Below are positions 1-10,865 of a stretch of DNA of 64,000 nt, one piece after another; the stretch's first letter is position 1; every line of letters begins with the position of its first letter. A program made the position numbers and the translations under genes. The notes beneath the pieces were generated by a model that was not told the origin of the DNA, did not search any database, and worked only from the letters and a program-made list of their open reading frames with translations. Origin of the DNA: Pseudisothecium myosuroides (Eukaryota; Streptophyta; Bryopsida; Hypnales; Lembophyllaceae); contig OX637289.1 in assembly GCA_951799445.1 (NCBI GenBank), forward strand, positions 6,911,321 through 6,975,320. Reading direction: 5' to 3'.

Positions 1-151
1 CGTAAAACTCGATTCCTGCGCCACTGCCACTGCAGTCTCAAGTGGGCGGGAATAGGGGAAAAACAAATTTTTCAACAAAAGAGAAGCAAATTTTAGGGTA
101 CCTCGGAGGGCTGTGGAGCATCCCTCCGGAGGCCTGAAATTTTCTCTAATG
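1..151. mobile_element. Right end of a CATTAGAG-family MITE (family B), cut by the window edge
   Basis: The segment ends in TTTCTCTAATG at 141-151 and carries the imperfect inner hairpin GGAGGGCTGTGGAGCATCCCTCC just before it (described here in two arms, GGAGGG and CCCTCC). The same right end, with a similar run of 'cctgc-ccact' upstream, closes the complete element at 50637-50946. The left end lies outside the window. No coding sequence is visible. Confidence 0.5.
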
Positions 152-315
152 CTTGACTGAAAATAAACAGGCTAACAAGGAAGGCAAAGCCCAATAAGGA
201 ATGCGTGTTTATTTTTAAAATTCCTAACAATGCTTAGGAGATTGCTTGACGTAAACACTCATATAAAAAACAAATGAAATATGTGATTGGTGAATGAAAA
301 ATTGTAATCACTAAT

Positions 316-729
316 TAAGGTAGGAGGGTGTAAAACAGAGCGGGCATTGAGAATGGTCCCTATAAATGGTTGTGAAATGGTCATGAGTTGGTTCTGAAAT
401 TGACTAGCATAGTCATTGAATGAATCAAGGAAAAAATACTTATTAATTGCAAGAGCCAATCATTCTCTTTGCTTTCCCCATTTTTATTTAGAATTGCAAG
501 TGAACCGTTTATGAAAGACCTAGGGTCACAAATAGGGACCTATGACCCAACTCGTTTGAAAATTCATAAGTAATTCAAAAATGCTCAGAAAAATACGAAA
601 CCACTTGGATTAGATTCCTCATCAATTTCTCTATGTCTGAAAAATGAGCTAAAAATATTCCAGTCCAAGGAAATACATGAAAAAGGCGGACCAGCCCTTA
701 GGTGCTCCATTTCTGAGCCTCCTACCTTA
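316..729. mobile_element. TAAGGTAGGAGG-family MITE (family C), copy 1
   Basis: Terminal inverted repeats TAAGGTAGGAGG (316-327) and CCTCCTACCTTA (718-729) bound a 414-bp non-coding element. The whole interior is repeated in inverted orientation at 57524-57937 and, more diverged, at 19134-19549. A TAA/TTA end and short TIRs would fit PIF/Harbinger-type MITEs, but no independent target duplication can be seen, so the superfamily is a guess. Confidence 0.7.
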
Positions 730-1333
730 TGAGGATTTCACACCATGGGGGGATTACGGGAAATAATCTTCCTGCAAGATGAACAATACATTTCTTAGCG
801 GGGGGTATGTATACATCAGTTTGCGACGTAGCGTAATGATTGAATTAGCAAGACAAACTTTGGATCTGAAGGTTGGGGATTTTAATCCCCTTGTGGTTGT
901 TTAGAAGATTCTCTTGAGATTTGATTTTGAAATTCTTTTCAAAATTTGTCATATAAACATGGAGCATTTTGTAGTTTCAAACTCAATCCTCAATAGTATG
1001 AACCTTCTCATCTTCATCTATATAGGATAGGAGTGCAACTATTCATCCTTGGAATTTTGTATAAAAAAGGGAGGTTCTGTAAAGTAGTTTGACTTCCAAT
1101 AAATACTTTTGAATTTTCTTAAACCAATGATTTACACTATACCAAAAGGGATGATTTTCATGGTCAATAGCCTGTCTTTTAGCCCGATCCTTTAACGGTT
1201 AAAAAATGCAAGATTGAAAGATTTTATTACTTATTCATATCATCAAGTCAACTCTCTAGAATGGTGGGTTACAATGTAGAGGGGTTTAATTCTACAAGTT
1301 TCAGTTATGACTTTATGAGGTTAGAAGTAGGCA

Positions 1334-1690
1334 TTAATCCGTAAATGCCCATTCAAGGTCTTTTTTAAGCTTCTTGGATTTTGCTCAAAACCAAACAATT
1401 TCTTGATTTGTTTTATCAATTTTTCAACTTGTAACTGTATGAATTCAAAACTACGGTAGACATGGTATGGATCACATAGAAAAGAAACTACAACAATATC
1501 ACTTATGAATTGAAAGATTATAATGTTTGATCAAGAAGGTGTTAAACTTGCAAAAGTGATTTGAAGTCTTTTAGTCCATTTTTTACTTGCCAAATCTAAA
1601 ACTATGATCAAGAAAAAAATCTAAAGCTAAAGGACATAATGAACAAAACTATAATCAATTTATAGCTCTTCAAAATCTGTTCTACAAATT
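1334..1690 (+). mobile_element. 5' fragment of a TTAA element, type III
   Basis: Starts TTAATCCGTAAATGCCC and then follows the left half of the elements at 16360 and 51750 almost word for word (the run about leaving 'ggtcttttttaagcttcttgg' and the later 'atcacttatgaattgaaagat'). The right end with CATTTAGGGG-TTAA is missing, so the copy is truncated. Non-coding. Confidence 0.55.
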
Positions 1691-3212
1691 TTCTAATTTC
1701 TAAGTACTCCAAAAAAAAAAAAAAAATGTGTGTTGTGAAAATGCAACAAAATGAGCACGTGTTTCTTGCAATCATCCAAAGGTAGAAAACAACAAATAAG
1801 TTTTTTTTTTATAAGCATCTTAGTCAAATGATATCTTTATTCTAATCAACTCAATATAAAAAAATGCAGTAAATATTACATGCAATCAAAGCAAAAATAT
1901 ATAACTTCTTATTATGTTTATTAGGAAAGAGGCCTTTATTGTCTTTTTTGATCCTATTATGGTTTGATTGAGTTGGACAATAATTACTACAATACTTACT
2001 TGAAACCATCATCATAAGACTTCAAACAATGATTACATCCTCTAGCAATGAGTGTATATTGTTTCAATTTACATCTTTCTCACCTAATACAAACATTTCA
2101 TTCTGAATAAGCTACCATGTTGAGATGCAATGCAATACTATTAGCACATCATCCAGAAGGTCTCACCATTGAGGGTATAAAGACATTGAGTAATTCTATC
2201 TACATCCCTCTCCCAGGTGTTGAAAAATGAATGCTCAATGTAAGCTCTTGAGGCACTATTGTACCACAAGAAACTTTTTTTGAATCCCCTAAAGGGATTG
2301 TCTTGAAAATCCCCTCTAAAGAGACATAGAATTGTTACAAAATTGTTGTTCACAAGGAATGTGGTCGTCACAGGGAAATGTGAGACAAGGAATTTAAAGG
2401 GAAAAATTTGTGCATTTTTCAGTGTTATTTGAAGATCTCCCTACCTCCAAATCAACTCAATTTATAAAATTCAACATTCTAGAATGTAGATTTATGCCTC
2501 TAAAATCTGAATTTAATGTAGATTTCAGTTTGCATAATCATTACAATTTGTAGATTTTGGAAGGTGAAATCTGAAGGATATGTAGATTTTCAATTTTATT
2601 CATTTGTACATTTCAAATTTTTTAGTCTACACTGTTCTCTAGATTTTAGGAGCTCAAAGTATTAGTAATAAATATGTACATTTCATTTGTTTAAATATTA
2701 TATGTTGTAAAATTTCTTAGATGTCTAGAATGTACAGATTCTTGAAATGTTAGATTTTTGCATAGAATTCATTGTCTAAAAGATTGACCACTTACAAGTC
2801 TTATGTGTCCAACCTCACGATATCTTTGACAATCAATATGGGACAATTGCATCTTCTAAAATCTACCAAATATTAGGTGGAAACAAGGAAATGTAAGATG
2901 TGTCAATGTCTTGCAAAGTCTACCAATTTAGATTGCACACGGGGGATTTGGGGGGAATTTTACGAAAATCCATGCAAAGAAAACCCACAATTTCCTTCTA
3001 CAAAGAAATTCTTTGAAGATTTCTTCATGATGACATTAGAACACTAGAAACATAGAAACTAGGAGAAACTTGCAGGAAAAAACTACAAAATCTCCAAACT
3101 AGTCGCAGGGAATTCCAAAAGAGTCCGTTGTGTACCTCACAACCAAAATCAAAGTTTTCACTAAAGTAGCTGCAATAGGTTGAAAGGGTTTTATTGCAAA
3201 ATTGATTATTCT
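1691..3212. other. AT-rich spacer, no gene seen
   Basis: No coding exon recognised. The interval 2480-2660 has a cluster of the short motif TGTAGATTT (about 2486, 2515, 2549, 2579) that recurs in degenerate form at 28290-28440. About 2930-3212 may be 3' untranslated sequence of the carbonyl reductase, because it lies directly beyond its stop codon on the transcribed strand. A fragment ending in TTTCTTGCAATCAT at about 1762-1775 resembles the right end of the element at 20791-21512. Confidence 0.4.
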
Positions 3213-5443
3213 TCAAAATGTGTTGCTTTGCTCTTGCTTGATGAAAAACTGACCATAAGGGCAGTCATAAATGGGTAGGAGGGCAAGCCGCACCGGAGCC
3301 ATAGCCGCCTCGGCCGGATTGAGGATCCCGTACGCGCTCACGTAATACTCTTTTACAGCTGGATCCGAGTTTACAAATGCCGCCTTCATCATGTCAGATT
3401 CTACTAAGCCTGGGCATAGTGCATTTATCAACACACGTTGCCCTTCGCATCTGTTTACCAACTTTGCTGCCAAAATGCGAGTGTAGGTGTTCAAACACAA
3501 CTTTGATTCCGGATAATGGTGAGGTGCAGTCCAGTTCTCTGCAATTGCTCGTCCGTCTTTCACATCGTCCAAGTACTTGGTCACCAGGGAATCCACCACG
3601 CTTACATCTTGATGCTCCACTGCCTTGTGCACCATCGCTTTCACATATTCATGGGAACTGAAATCCTGTCCATACGCATCAGATCGATCATGGTTAGTAT
3701 TCCTGGCCTAGTACAGGAGTTGAGGTAGCGGGTGCTAAATGCAACTGGTTAAACGCTGATATACAAATTATTGGTGGGTTGAACCACTCCACAAAACATT
3801 TTAATTTGAGAATTTAATAAGAAAGAAAGAAATGCCGAAGCTCTTTGGATGCCCAACACTTTGACACAGCTTTTGAATATCTACGTGTCTTCTAAGAAAC
3901 GTTCCTAACGTAGGGGCAATTCCAGCATCCTCTGTAACTGTCAAGGCCCTTACAGAAGAATTAAACCTTGAATATGATAGGATTTCTTCCATTGTTGGCT
4001 AAATTGATAAATATAATCACTTCAGATGACTTGCCTTGAACAATTGAGACTCATTATCATTTAGGACTAATAATCAAACTCGATCCAAAATGTTCCTCCC
4101 AAGGCCTTCGATGACTCCTGCAAGCAAACTTGATCCTTCTTCCAAGGGCTGGAGGAGAACATGCAGACTGAGAGGACCATCGGAGCTAACTTCTTCAGTT
4201 GGGTAGAGGAGGTGGAAGCGTTCTTCAATACCTTCATCAGACCCGCTTGCGAGGAGATCATGACAATGCGCGCCCCCGCCGGCGACGCTCGCAGCAACGG
4301 CAGCAGCGCCTCCGTCACGCGTCGGACGCCCCAGAAATTCACCGCCATCGTCTCCACCGCGTCCTCGTACACCTCCAGCCTCACCTTCGACACCCCCGCG
4401 TTGTTGATCTGTTCGCATAGGTGCATGTCCACACTTACATACATGTAACGTAAAATTCGTTGAATTCGCAGAACTCCAGTAAAGTGACGTACGTGCTGGA
4501 CGTACCCTCGAGCAAGGAAGCTAATGAATCGATTTAGGTAGCCAGGAGGGGATGGGGGTGGAAATTCTAGCTTAGCGGTGCACCAGGTTTTAAATGAAAT
4601 GCAATTTCCACATTAAATTCAAATATCTATACCACAACAAGAACGTGAAAATGGCGCATGGAATACCGCCAATTTACCGGAATTGACTATATGAATAGAT
4701 ATATCACATGGATCGATGTAAAAGCATGTAATATATATTCCCACCACAAGAAAATTCAATTCAACCAACCCATTAATTCAACCGATGACAATTGCAATTG
4801 TAATGAATGGAAGCTCTCAGGACTTGAGTGGTGAATTTGACGGCGGAGCACTACTGTAGTGAGTTCCGGGGTGTAGCTCTATGGAGGATCTATGCATGTT
4901 GCACGGTTTCTTACGAGGATGTCGATTCCGCCGAACGTGGTGCGCAACCACGCGGCCAACTGGGCGACGCTCTGCTCGTCGGTGACGTCCAGTTGGTGGA
5001 AGTGAAGAAGGTCCGCCAGCGCGGGTTCCGCTTGCCGCGCGGCGTCCACGGCGTCCCTTCCGAGCGCGGCGTTCCTGGCCGTGGCGACCACTGTGACGCC
5101 TCGTCTCGCGAGCTCCAGCACGATCGCCTGTCCCAACCCCTTGTTGCTCCCAGTCACCACCGCCACCGTGGCCTTGGACCACCATCTGCATTCAACCCAA
5201 CTCCAAAGGAACTTTCAGTCCAGCGCCATGGATCAAAAAGTTCAATTCCAGGGAAGAAGTAGAAGGTCGGAAAGATTAGAAGTTGCCAGCATGTTTATAT
5301 TCGTGGAGCACCCAATTGCGAACTCTGGTGCAGATGCAGCAAGAATCCATTCTCGGAACTAATCAGATGCACGCAGGGACTGGAATACTGAGACAGAACA
5401 TTTGTTACCTTTCAGGTGGCACATTCGGTGTCTGTGAGGCCAT
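3213..5443 (-). CDS. Short-chain dehydrogenase/reductase, plant carbonyl reductase / neomenthol dehydrogenase-like
   Basis: Four exons: 5409-5443, 4915-5185, 4232-4408 and 3213-3665, joined at GT-AG sites with matching phases, give 311 residues, the normal size for this family. The start is the ATG at 5443: its 11-codon exon ends GAA-AG, and the split Arg codon continues into RWWSK, a signature of plant carbonyl reductases. The NADP-binding motif TGSNKGLG is at 23-30, NNAG at 104-107, the catalytic Ser in ISSQAG near 154-155, and the active-site pair YPESK at Tyr212/Lys216. All catalytic residues are present, so it is probably an active, soluble, NADPH-dependent reductase. Relatives act on menthone, salutaridine, or small aldehydes and ketones; the substrate here cannot be told. 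No signal peptide. Exons are markedly richer in GC than the flanking transposon DNA. The exon 3/4 junction is my least certain splice choice; a diverged reading continues past the donor at 4231. Confidence 0.9.
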
Positions 5444-5815
5444 GTCGAATCCGTGAAGGACAATTTCACTACTCAGATAGCAGTTCAGCCGCTCAGATTG
5501 TTGGAGAAAACACGAACGAGCATACCAAGGATAATTCTCTAAATATGAATCACAATGAATAGCTGCTGCTGACTTTAATTTATATGAGAATGAACGCACT
5601 GCATAAATTGCGTCGAACTACTTCCCCGTCCTCATGCGTAAGTTAGAATTCAATCCTAGTGAATTCTTGTGACGTACGTCGAAAACTCGTCGGCTGAACT
5701 TTGCCCATGCACGAAGACTTCTCGTTTGGGCTTGGTTGTTCCCCTACTTTGCTACGAAAAATCTTCTTACAGTATGTGTGGAGTAGAAGAAAAGAAAAGA
5801 AAACTTTGTCATTTA
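5444..5815. promoter_or_regulatory. Probable upstream region of the carbonyl reductase gene
   Basis: This is the 370-bp interval between the start codon of the reductase and the first base of the next transposon. It should hold the 5' UTR and the proximal promoter, but I see no convincing TATA box or other named element. The MITE immediately beyond limits how far an intact promoter can extend. Confidence 0.3.
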
Positions 5816-6759
5816 TTAACCCCTAAAGGACCAAGGCCTTTTTTCTGCCAAAAATCACTCAAAACTGCCATATTTATAGCAAAGAGTAAAAAAAATTGAA
5901 AATTGTTCTTTTTCCACATCTAACCGTAGGATCTTACACCTAACTAGTATGAGAGTGTGTGGAAAAAATTTCAGAATTTTTCACCGTTCAGATTGCAAGA
6001 TATCTGCGTTTAAAGTGGAAAAAACAAGTTTTTTAGCACATTGCGGGACCAGATTTTTTGACTTTAAACATTTTTAACTTAAAATATTTGCACTATAGCG
6101 TTTTGAGCTTTAAATCTTTATAGTGGAGAATTGAGTTGAGAGTCTAGGAAAAATTCAAAAAAATTCAAAAAAACTTTATTTTCATTCTTAAAAAAATTGT
6201 TAAGTAGAAGTAGGTACAAGATAGAAGGAAAATCTAAAATATTCATATATTTTAGATGGAATTAAAATACACTAATCCCAATGGTGAGATTGTTCTAACA
6301 AGTAAATCGGACCATGCCAAAAAAAAAATTTTGAAAAATTTGAAAAATTTCATTCAGAAATGCATCCTACAAGTTATTTTTTCAAAAAGATGCTCTAATT
6401 GCCCGAAAAACAAGAATGTCCATAACTTTCTCATAACATATCCAAATGAAATGAATAAAAGCTTTCCAGATAGGCAAAAATATAATTTATGAGAAAAAAA
6501 ATATTAAAAAAAAAAATTCAAATTTTTGTCCATTTTTTTTTTGCTGCCCGGACTGCCCGCAGTCCCTTGTTTTGAGCTTATATGGTCATAACTTTTTTTC
6601 CCGGGCACCGATTGTGAAAAAAATTATATTCCCACAAAGCTTATCAGTTTTTCTATCTCCAAAAAAAGTTTCAAAAAATCATGACAAAATTTCAGCCCGT
6701 AGGTACCTGCCCGAAAACGCATTTGTCCCCCGAAGGGACAACGGTCCTTTAGGGGTTAA
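5816..6759 (+). mobile_element. TTAA-flanked (piggyBac-like) non-autonomous element, type I copy 1
   Basis: TTAA at both ends (5816-5819 and 6756-6759) encloses terminal inverted repeats CCCCTAAAGGACC and GGTCCTTTAGGGG. The element is 944 bp and non-coding. The element at 55904-56809 is a diverged full-length relative in the same orientation, sharing the subterminal run AAGGCCTTTTTTCTGCC. TTAA target duplication with CCCT-type ends is the hallmark of the piggyBac superfamily; Kolobok also duplicates TTAA, so the assignment is an inference. Confidence 0.75.
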
Positions 6760-7414
6760 GCACATTCGCCACAGTTACAGGAGAAATCTCAGGAAACGGA
6801 TGTAATTGAAATTGACTACAGTTATGGGCAATTCTGTTAAAATGGCGGTATTCCAAGTGCCACTTTGACAGTGTGCCATTTTCACCATCTAGGATTGATA
6901 TAGATTTTAGAACGGCCGTTCTAAACCATCTAGGACAGTTATAGATTTCAGAACGATCGTTCTGAACTGTTTTCATGCCATTTTAAAACAATATTGAGAA
7001 ATTGCCCATAGTTGGTCTTCTATTTGTCCAACTTTGCAGGATTGTGTTCCGTTGTGTAAGTGGAAAGCAGTCGGCATCTTCGTCGGCTGAAATTCTTTCG
7101 GCCTCGTGTGCTTGACTTGGCTTTCAGCTCTCGACGACCGTCAAGACTGTATTTGCAATGGAGAAAAATGCAACTGTGCCTGAGTTTCTGTGAAACCGGC
7201 ATGGGTTAGACGCGGCAAATCGGAGTCGCTTTGGGGGCCGAGGTTCCTTGCAAGATTTTCACAGCGTAAAACGAGTCTTCTGAGGCTGCCAGTCCTCAGA
7301 ATATTCCTTGCCATCAATGGATTAGTAAATTGAATGCCGTCGAACGAGGAGAGAAACTGTGTTGAATTCAACATGTGCAATTGTGCAGGATGACTCCTGG
7401 AACGCCCAAGCAAC
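6760..7414. other. Spacer with a dimeric 20-bp palindrome; no gene recognised
   Basis: At 6880-6970 a unit of about 42 bp is present twice. Each unit ends in a perfect 20-bp palindrome: TTTAGAACGGCCGTTCTAAA at 6906-6925 and TTCAGAACGATCGTTCTGAA at 6947-6966. The remainder to 7414 is of mixed composition, with short open frames on the minus strand that resemble nothing I know. Confidence 0.6.
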
Positions 7415-7583
7415 CAGTCAGCCTCGAGTTTCAGGAAGGGGTCCTTCCATCTGGGCCCTTCAGATGGTTGGACGGTGGAGATGGGTTGGGCGGGTCTGGT
7501 TCGTGGCTTGACTTGGTGGGTGAGTTTCGAGATGCCGTGCCATGAACTAAATTGAATAAACTCTTGGCGGCTGCTAAACTTAT

Positions 7584-8072
7584 CATAACATTTTGTAGCA
7601 GTACAGCAGACTGCCTTTGCGTCAACTCAATGGTGTGGAATATTCTACACCATTAGTAGCTAAAAATCACGTGTCAAATTTTGTCAACACTGGATTGAAA
7701 ATTGAACACACTGGAGAACTTGGCTAACTGGGCCATCTGACAACTGGCTCATGAATTAAATCCATTTGAAGGCATGTCAAGCCTGACAAACTCTATCACT
7801 GGTAGAACTCAAATTAGAATTAACTTAGGCTAATGATGTCAAGATGAGTCAATTGCAATACATAAATGGATGATGGGAGTTTGGTGATTTAATTTGGACT
7901 GACTCCATCATTAAGTCACCATCAAGCCAACAACCTCAATTAGCACAAGGATTCCAATTTGTTTCCTTGTACCAATCTGTCAGGCATAGGCACTTAAAAT
8001 CAAGGATGATTTGGGTGGATGAGGCCTCCGGAGAGGAAAAGGCAGCCTCTCTGGAGGCTACTGAATGTTATG
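7584..8072. mobile_element. 489-bp element inserted in the left arm, with an empty site in the right arm
   Basis: The element begins CATAACATT and ends AATGTTATG, an exact 9-bp inverted repeat, and is flanked by AT on both sides (7582-7583 and 8073-8074). In the right arm the same sequence runs uninterrupted (aaacttattcttgg on the reverse strand, near 16140-16155), so the empty site is preserved. This dates the insertion after the arm duplication. A 2-bp TA/AT duplication would suit Tc1/mariner-type elements. Non-coding. Confidence 0.65.
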
Positions 8073-8125
8073 ATTCTTGGTTGATTGGCTATGCTTGGAT
8101 TGCTTGCTATGCGTATAACTTAACT

Positions 8126-8377
8126 AGGACACTAAATTTAGCCCACGAAGTGGGCTCAGCAGGATAATTTTGGGTGTTTCATCGGGGGTAAAAGTAGTAT
8201 TTTGAGCCGTGTTTAGGGTATGTTTTAGACCCAACCTAACTAATTTGGGGTCTCTGATTGCAAATATGAATTCAAAATTTGCAAAACAATTTGGGTGAAA
8301 AATAAAAGAAATTCAACATTTTTCCCGGGGTTAAAAAATCTTGCATTTTCACCCTTCGTAGGACGGGTTTAGCGTCC
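8126..8377 (+). mobile_element. Terminal module of the fold-back arm (left copy)
   Basis: A 252-bp module begins AGGACACTAAATTTAGCCC and ends GGGTTTAGCGTCC, so it has its own inverted ends. An independent, diverged copy stands alone at 52451-52709. This argues that the module was once a free MITE captured in the fold-back arms. Confidence 0.55.
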
Positions 8378-10865
8378 CTTTGCTTATAAAGTGATGAGGG
8401 TCACAATTTGATCATATTCAAACGGATTGTCCTCCCCAATCTCTCAAAGAATTTGTTGCGAATTTTAATAATACATTCCATCTTCAAATTGTCAATACCT
8501 TAATCCTACCCCCCTAATGTATATTAATAAATGCATTTGACATACTTGATATATTGCATTCTAGGATTCATAATATTTCATACATAGTCATCAATATTAT
8601 AAAGGTATGACAAAAATCACAATATGATTTCAAGGTGTTTACTTAAATTATAAACTTTATCATCATTACATTACTAATCCATAAACTTTCTATCCCTACT
8701 ATAGTTTAGAAGATTTTCTCCAATGCTCTTGAATATTCTTGAATGCTCTTTTCTTCACATCTTAAGAGTACCTTTTCTTTGATTGATTCTTACTAAATTC
8801 CCTCATACAATGCCAAATGTCTTCACTGTGCATAAAATCACTGTTCTTAGAGTGTTACATTTCAACCCATCACAACAAATTTTATACATTGATTGTCAAT
8901 TAAGTATTCATTATTATGTAAAAATTGTAACGGAATGGAGTTCAAAAATTTAGGGGTTAATGCGATTTTATTTTTTCCATTATATCAATTGTGACTAATA
9001 TTAGTGACTTCTATTTAAGGAATCAGTGACATTAATCAAACTTGACATTTACTTTTAAGTTTAATGTCCAAACGACCATCTACCTAAACACAACATTGTA
9101 ATAATGAAAATTTGTACCCATTTAAAATTAATTAAAATGCACTTATAACACTATTGTCCTAATGCAAGACCATCTTTATAGATTTTTTTTATGCAAAATA
9201 TTGGTGATTTGCAACCAATCATCTAGTTATGAATAAAAAATGTAAGATTCAAATTTATACAAAACCTAGGTGATTGCAATCATAGATACCATATGGATAG
9301 AATTTAAAATTAGGAATATCCATTTTTTATTTATACATCAAATTAAACATATAATATTATTATTTTTATTATATGAAAAAAAAATTCTCATTATCTCATG
9401 AATGTTGGAATGAATGGCCAAAAGAACTTCATGTCCAGTGGGGTCCCAATCAAAATGGCATTTTCAAAATCGCAGGGAAGGAAATTTTGCATTTGCCAAC
9501 TTTGACAAAATTTCGAGGGCTCAAGAATTAATCTTTGATTATGAAATTTTTACTATAGCATCATCTTTAAGTTAATTATATGTGTATCAAATTTCAAGGC
9601 AAGATGATTTACACAAAAAAAGATATTCGAAATCTCCCAACATGTGTAGCCGTGAAAATTGTTTCACTATTTCCAACTTTGACACCCTCTCAAGGACTGA
9701 AAAAAAATTCTTTTTCTATGAAATTTTTGGCATACTACCATCTATATGTTGTTTACATGTGTGAAAAATTTCAAGTCCAAAAGACTCCCACAAAATTAGA
9801 TATTCAAAATCTCTGAACATGTGTAGTTGTGTGAAACAATTTCACTACTACCGCCTTTGACACTATTCCAAGGGTTGAAAAATTGTTTATTTACCATGAA
9901 ATTTTTATGATGAAATAATCTCTATGTCAATAACATGTGTGACAAATTTCAAATTCAAAAATATCACACAAAAAAATATATGCTAATTCTACCAACATCT
10001 GTAGTTGTGAGAACAATTTTTTCAACCTTTGGGATAGGGTTAAATTTCACACGGATGTAGAAAGTCATTCTCAAACTACACATGTTGGTAGAATTAGAAT
10101 ATCTTTTTTTTGGTAAATCTTTTGACCTTGAAATTTTTCATACATTTTATCAATATAGAGATGATCTCATGCCAAGAATTTCATGGTAAAATGTTTTTTT
10201 TTCAGCCTTTGGGATAGTGTCAAAGTTGGTAGTAGTGAAAATTTTCTTACAACTGTACACATTGGTAGAACTAGCATATATTTTTTTTGTGTGATATTTT
10301 TGAATTTGAAATTTGTCACACATGTTATTGACATAGAGATTATTTCATCATAAAAATTTCATGGTAAATAAACAATTTTTCAACCCTTGGAATAGTGTCA
10401 AAGGCGGGTAGTAGTGAAATTGTTTCTCACAACTACACATGTTGGGAGATTTTGAATCTCTATTTTTGTGGGGGGTTGTAATGTAGATTTTGCCTACTCA
10501 ACAAAACCCCAAGACAATAAATATAGGGGGGTAATTCCTCTAGGAAAGGTCAATAAGTCTGATGTTTTACGACTAAAGTCACTCGTTTTGTATGGTGGAT
10601 ACTTGTTTACTTTGTTTTGTAGTTTGATTTATAGACAACAACCCAAGGAAATAGTAGAGAAGTTCTAAAATCTTGGGAATGGTCAAATAGTCACTTGTTT
10701 CCTAGGATGAAAAGGAATTCAATATGAACTATCATACTATTTCTTAATAGACAATTTATACACTCTTATACCCAAGGGAATAATTTGTTGGCCAGTCCAT
10801 TAAATAATGCTATGGGACGCATGATTGCTGTCTCGGTCCTGTCTAGTATGCTAGGGGTATTTCAA

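Noticed and set aside
830..905. tRNA- or SINE-like stretch (GGTTGGGGATTTTAATCCCC)
   Set aside because: The B-box-like part is imperfect, no clover-leaf with acceptor stem could be drawn, and no A-tail or target duplication is visible.
4067..4231. Direct continuation of the reductase exon 3 past 4232 to a stop at 4067
   Set aside because: The continuation departs from the SDR pattern after GLMK, whereas splicing at AAG/GTATTG to 3665 restores the frame and leads to the YPESK active site.
4828..5262. 144-codon plus-strand open frame over the reductase
   Set aside because: It is the antisense shadow of the GC-rich second exon of the reductase.
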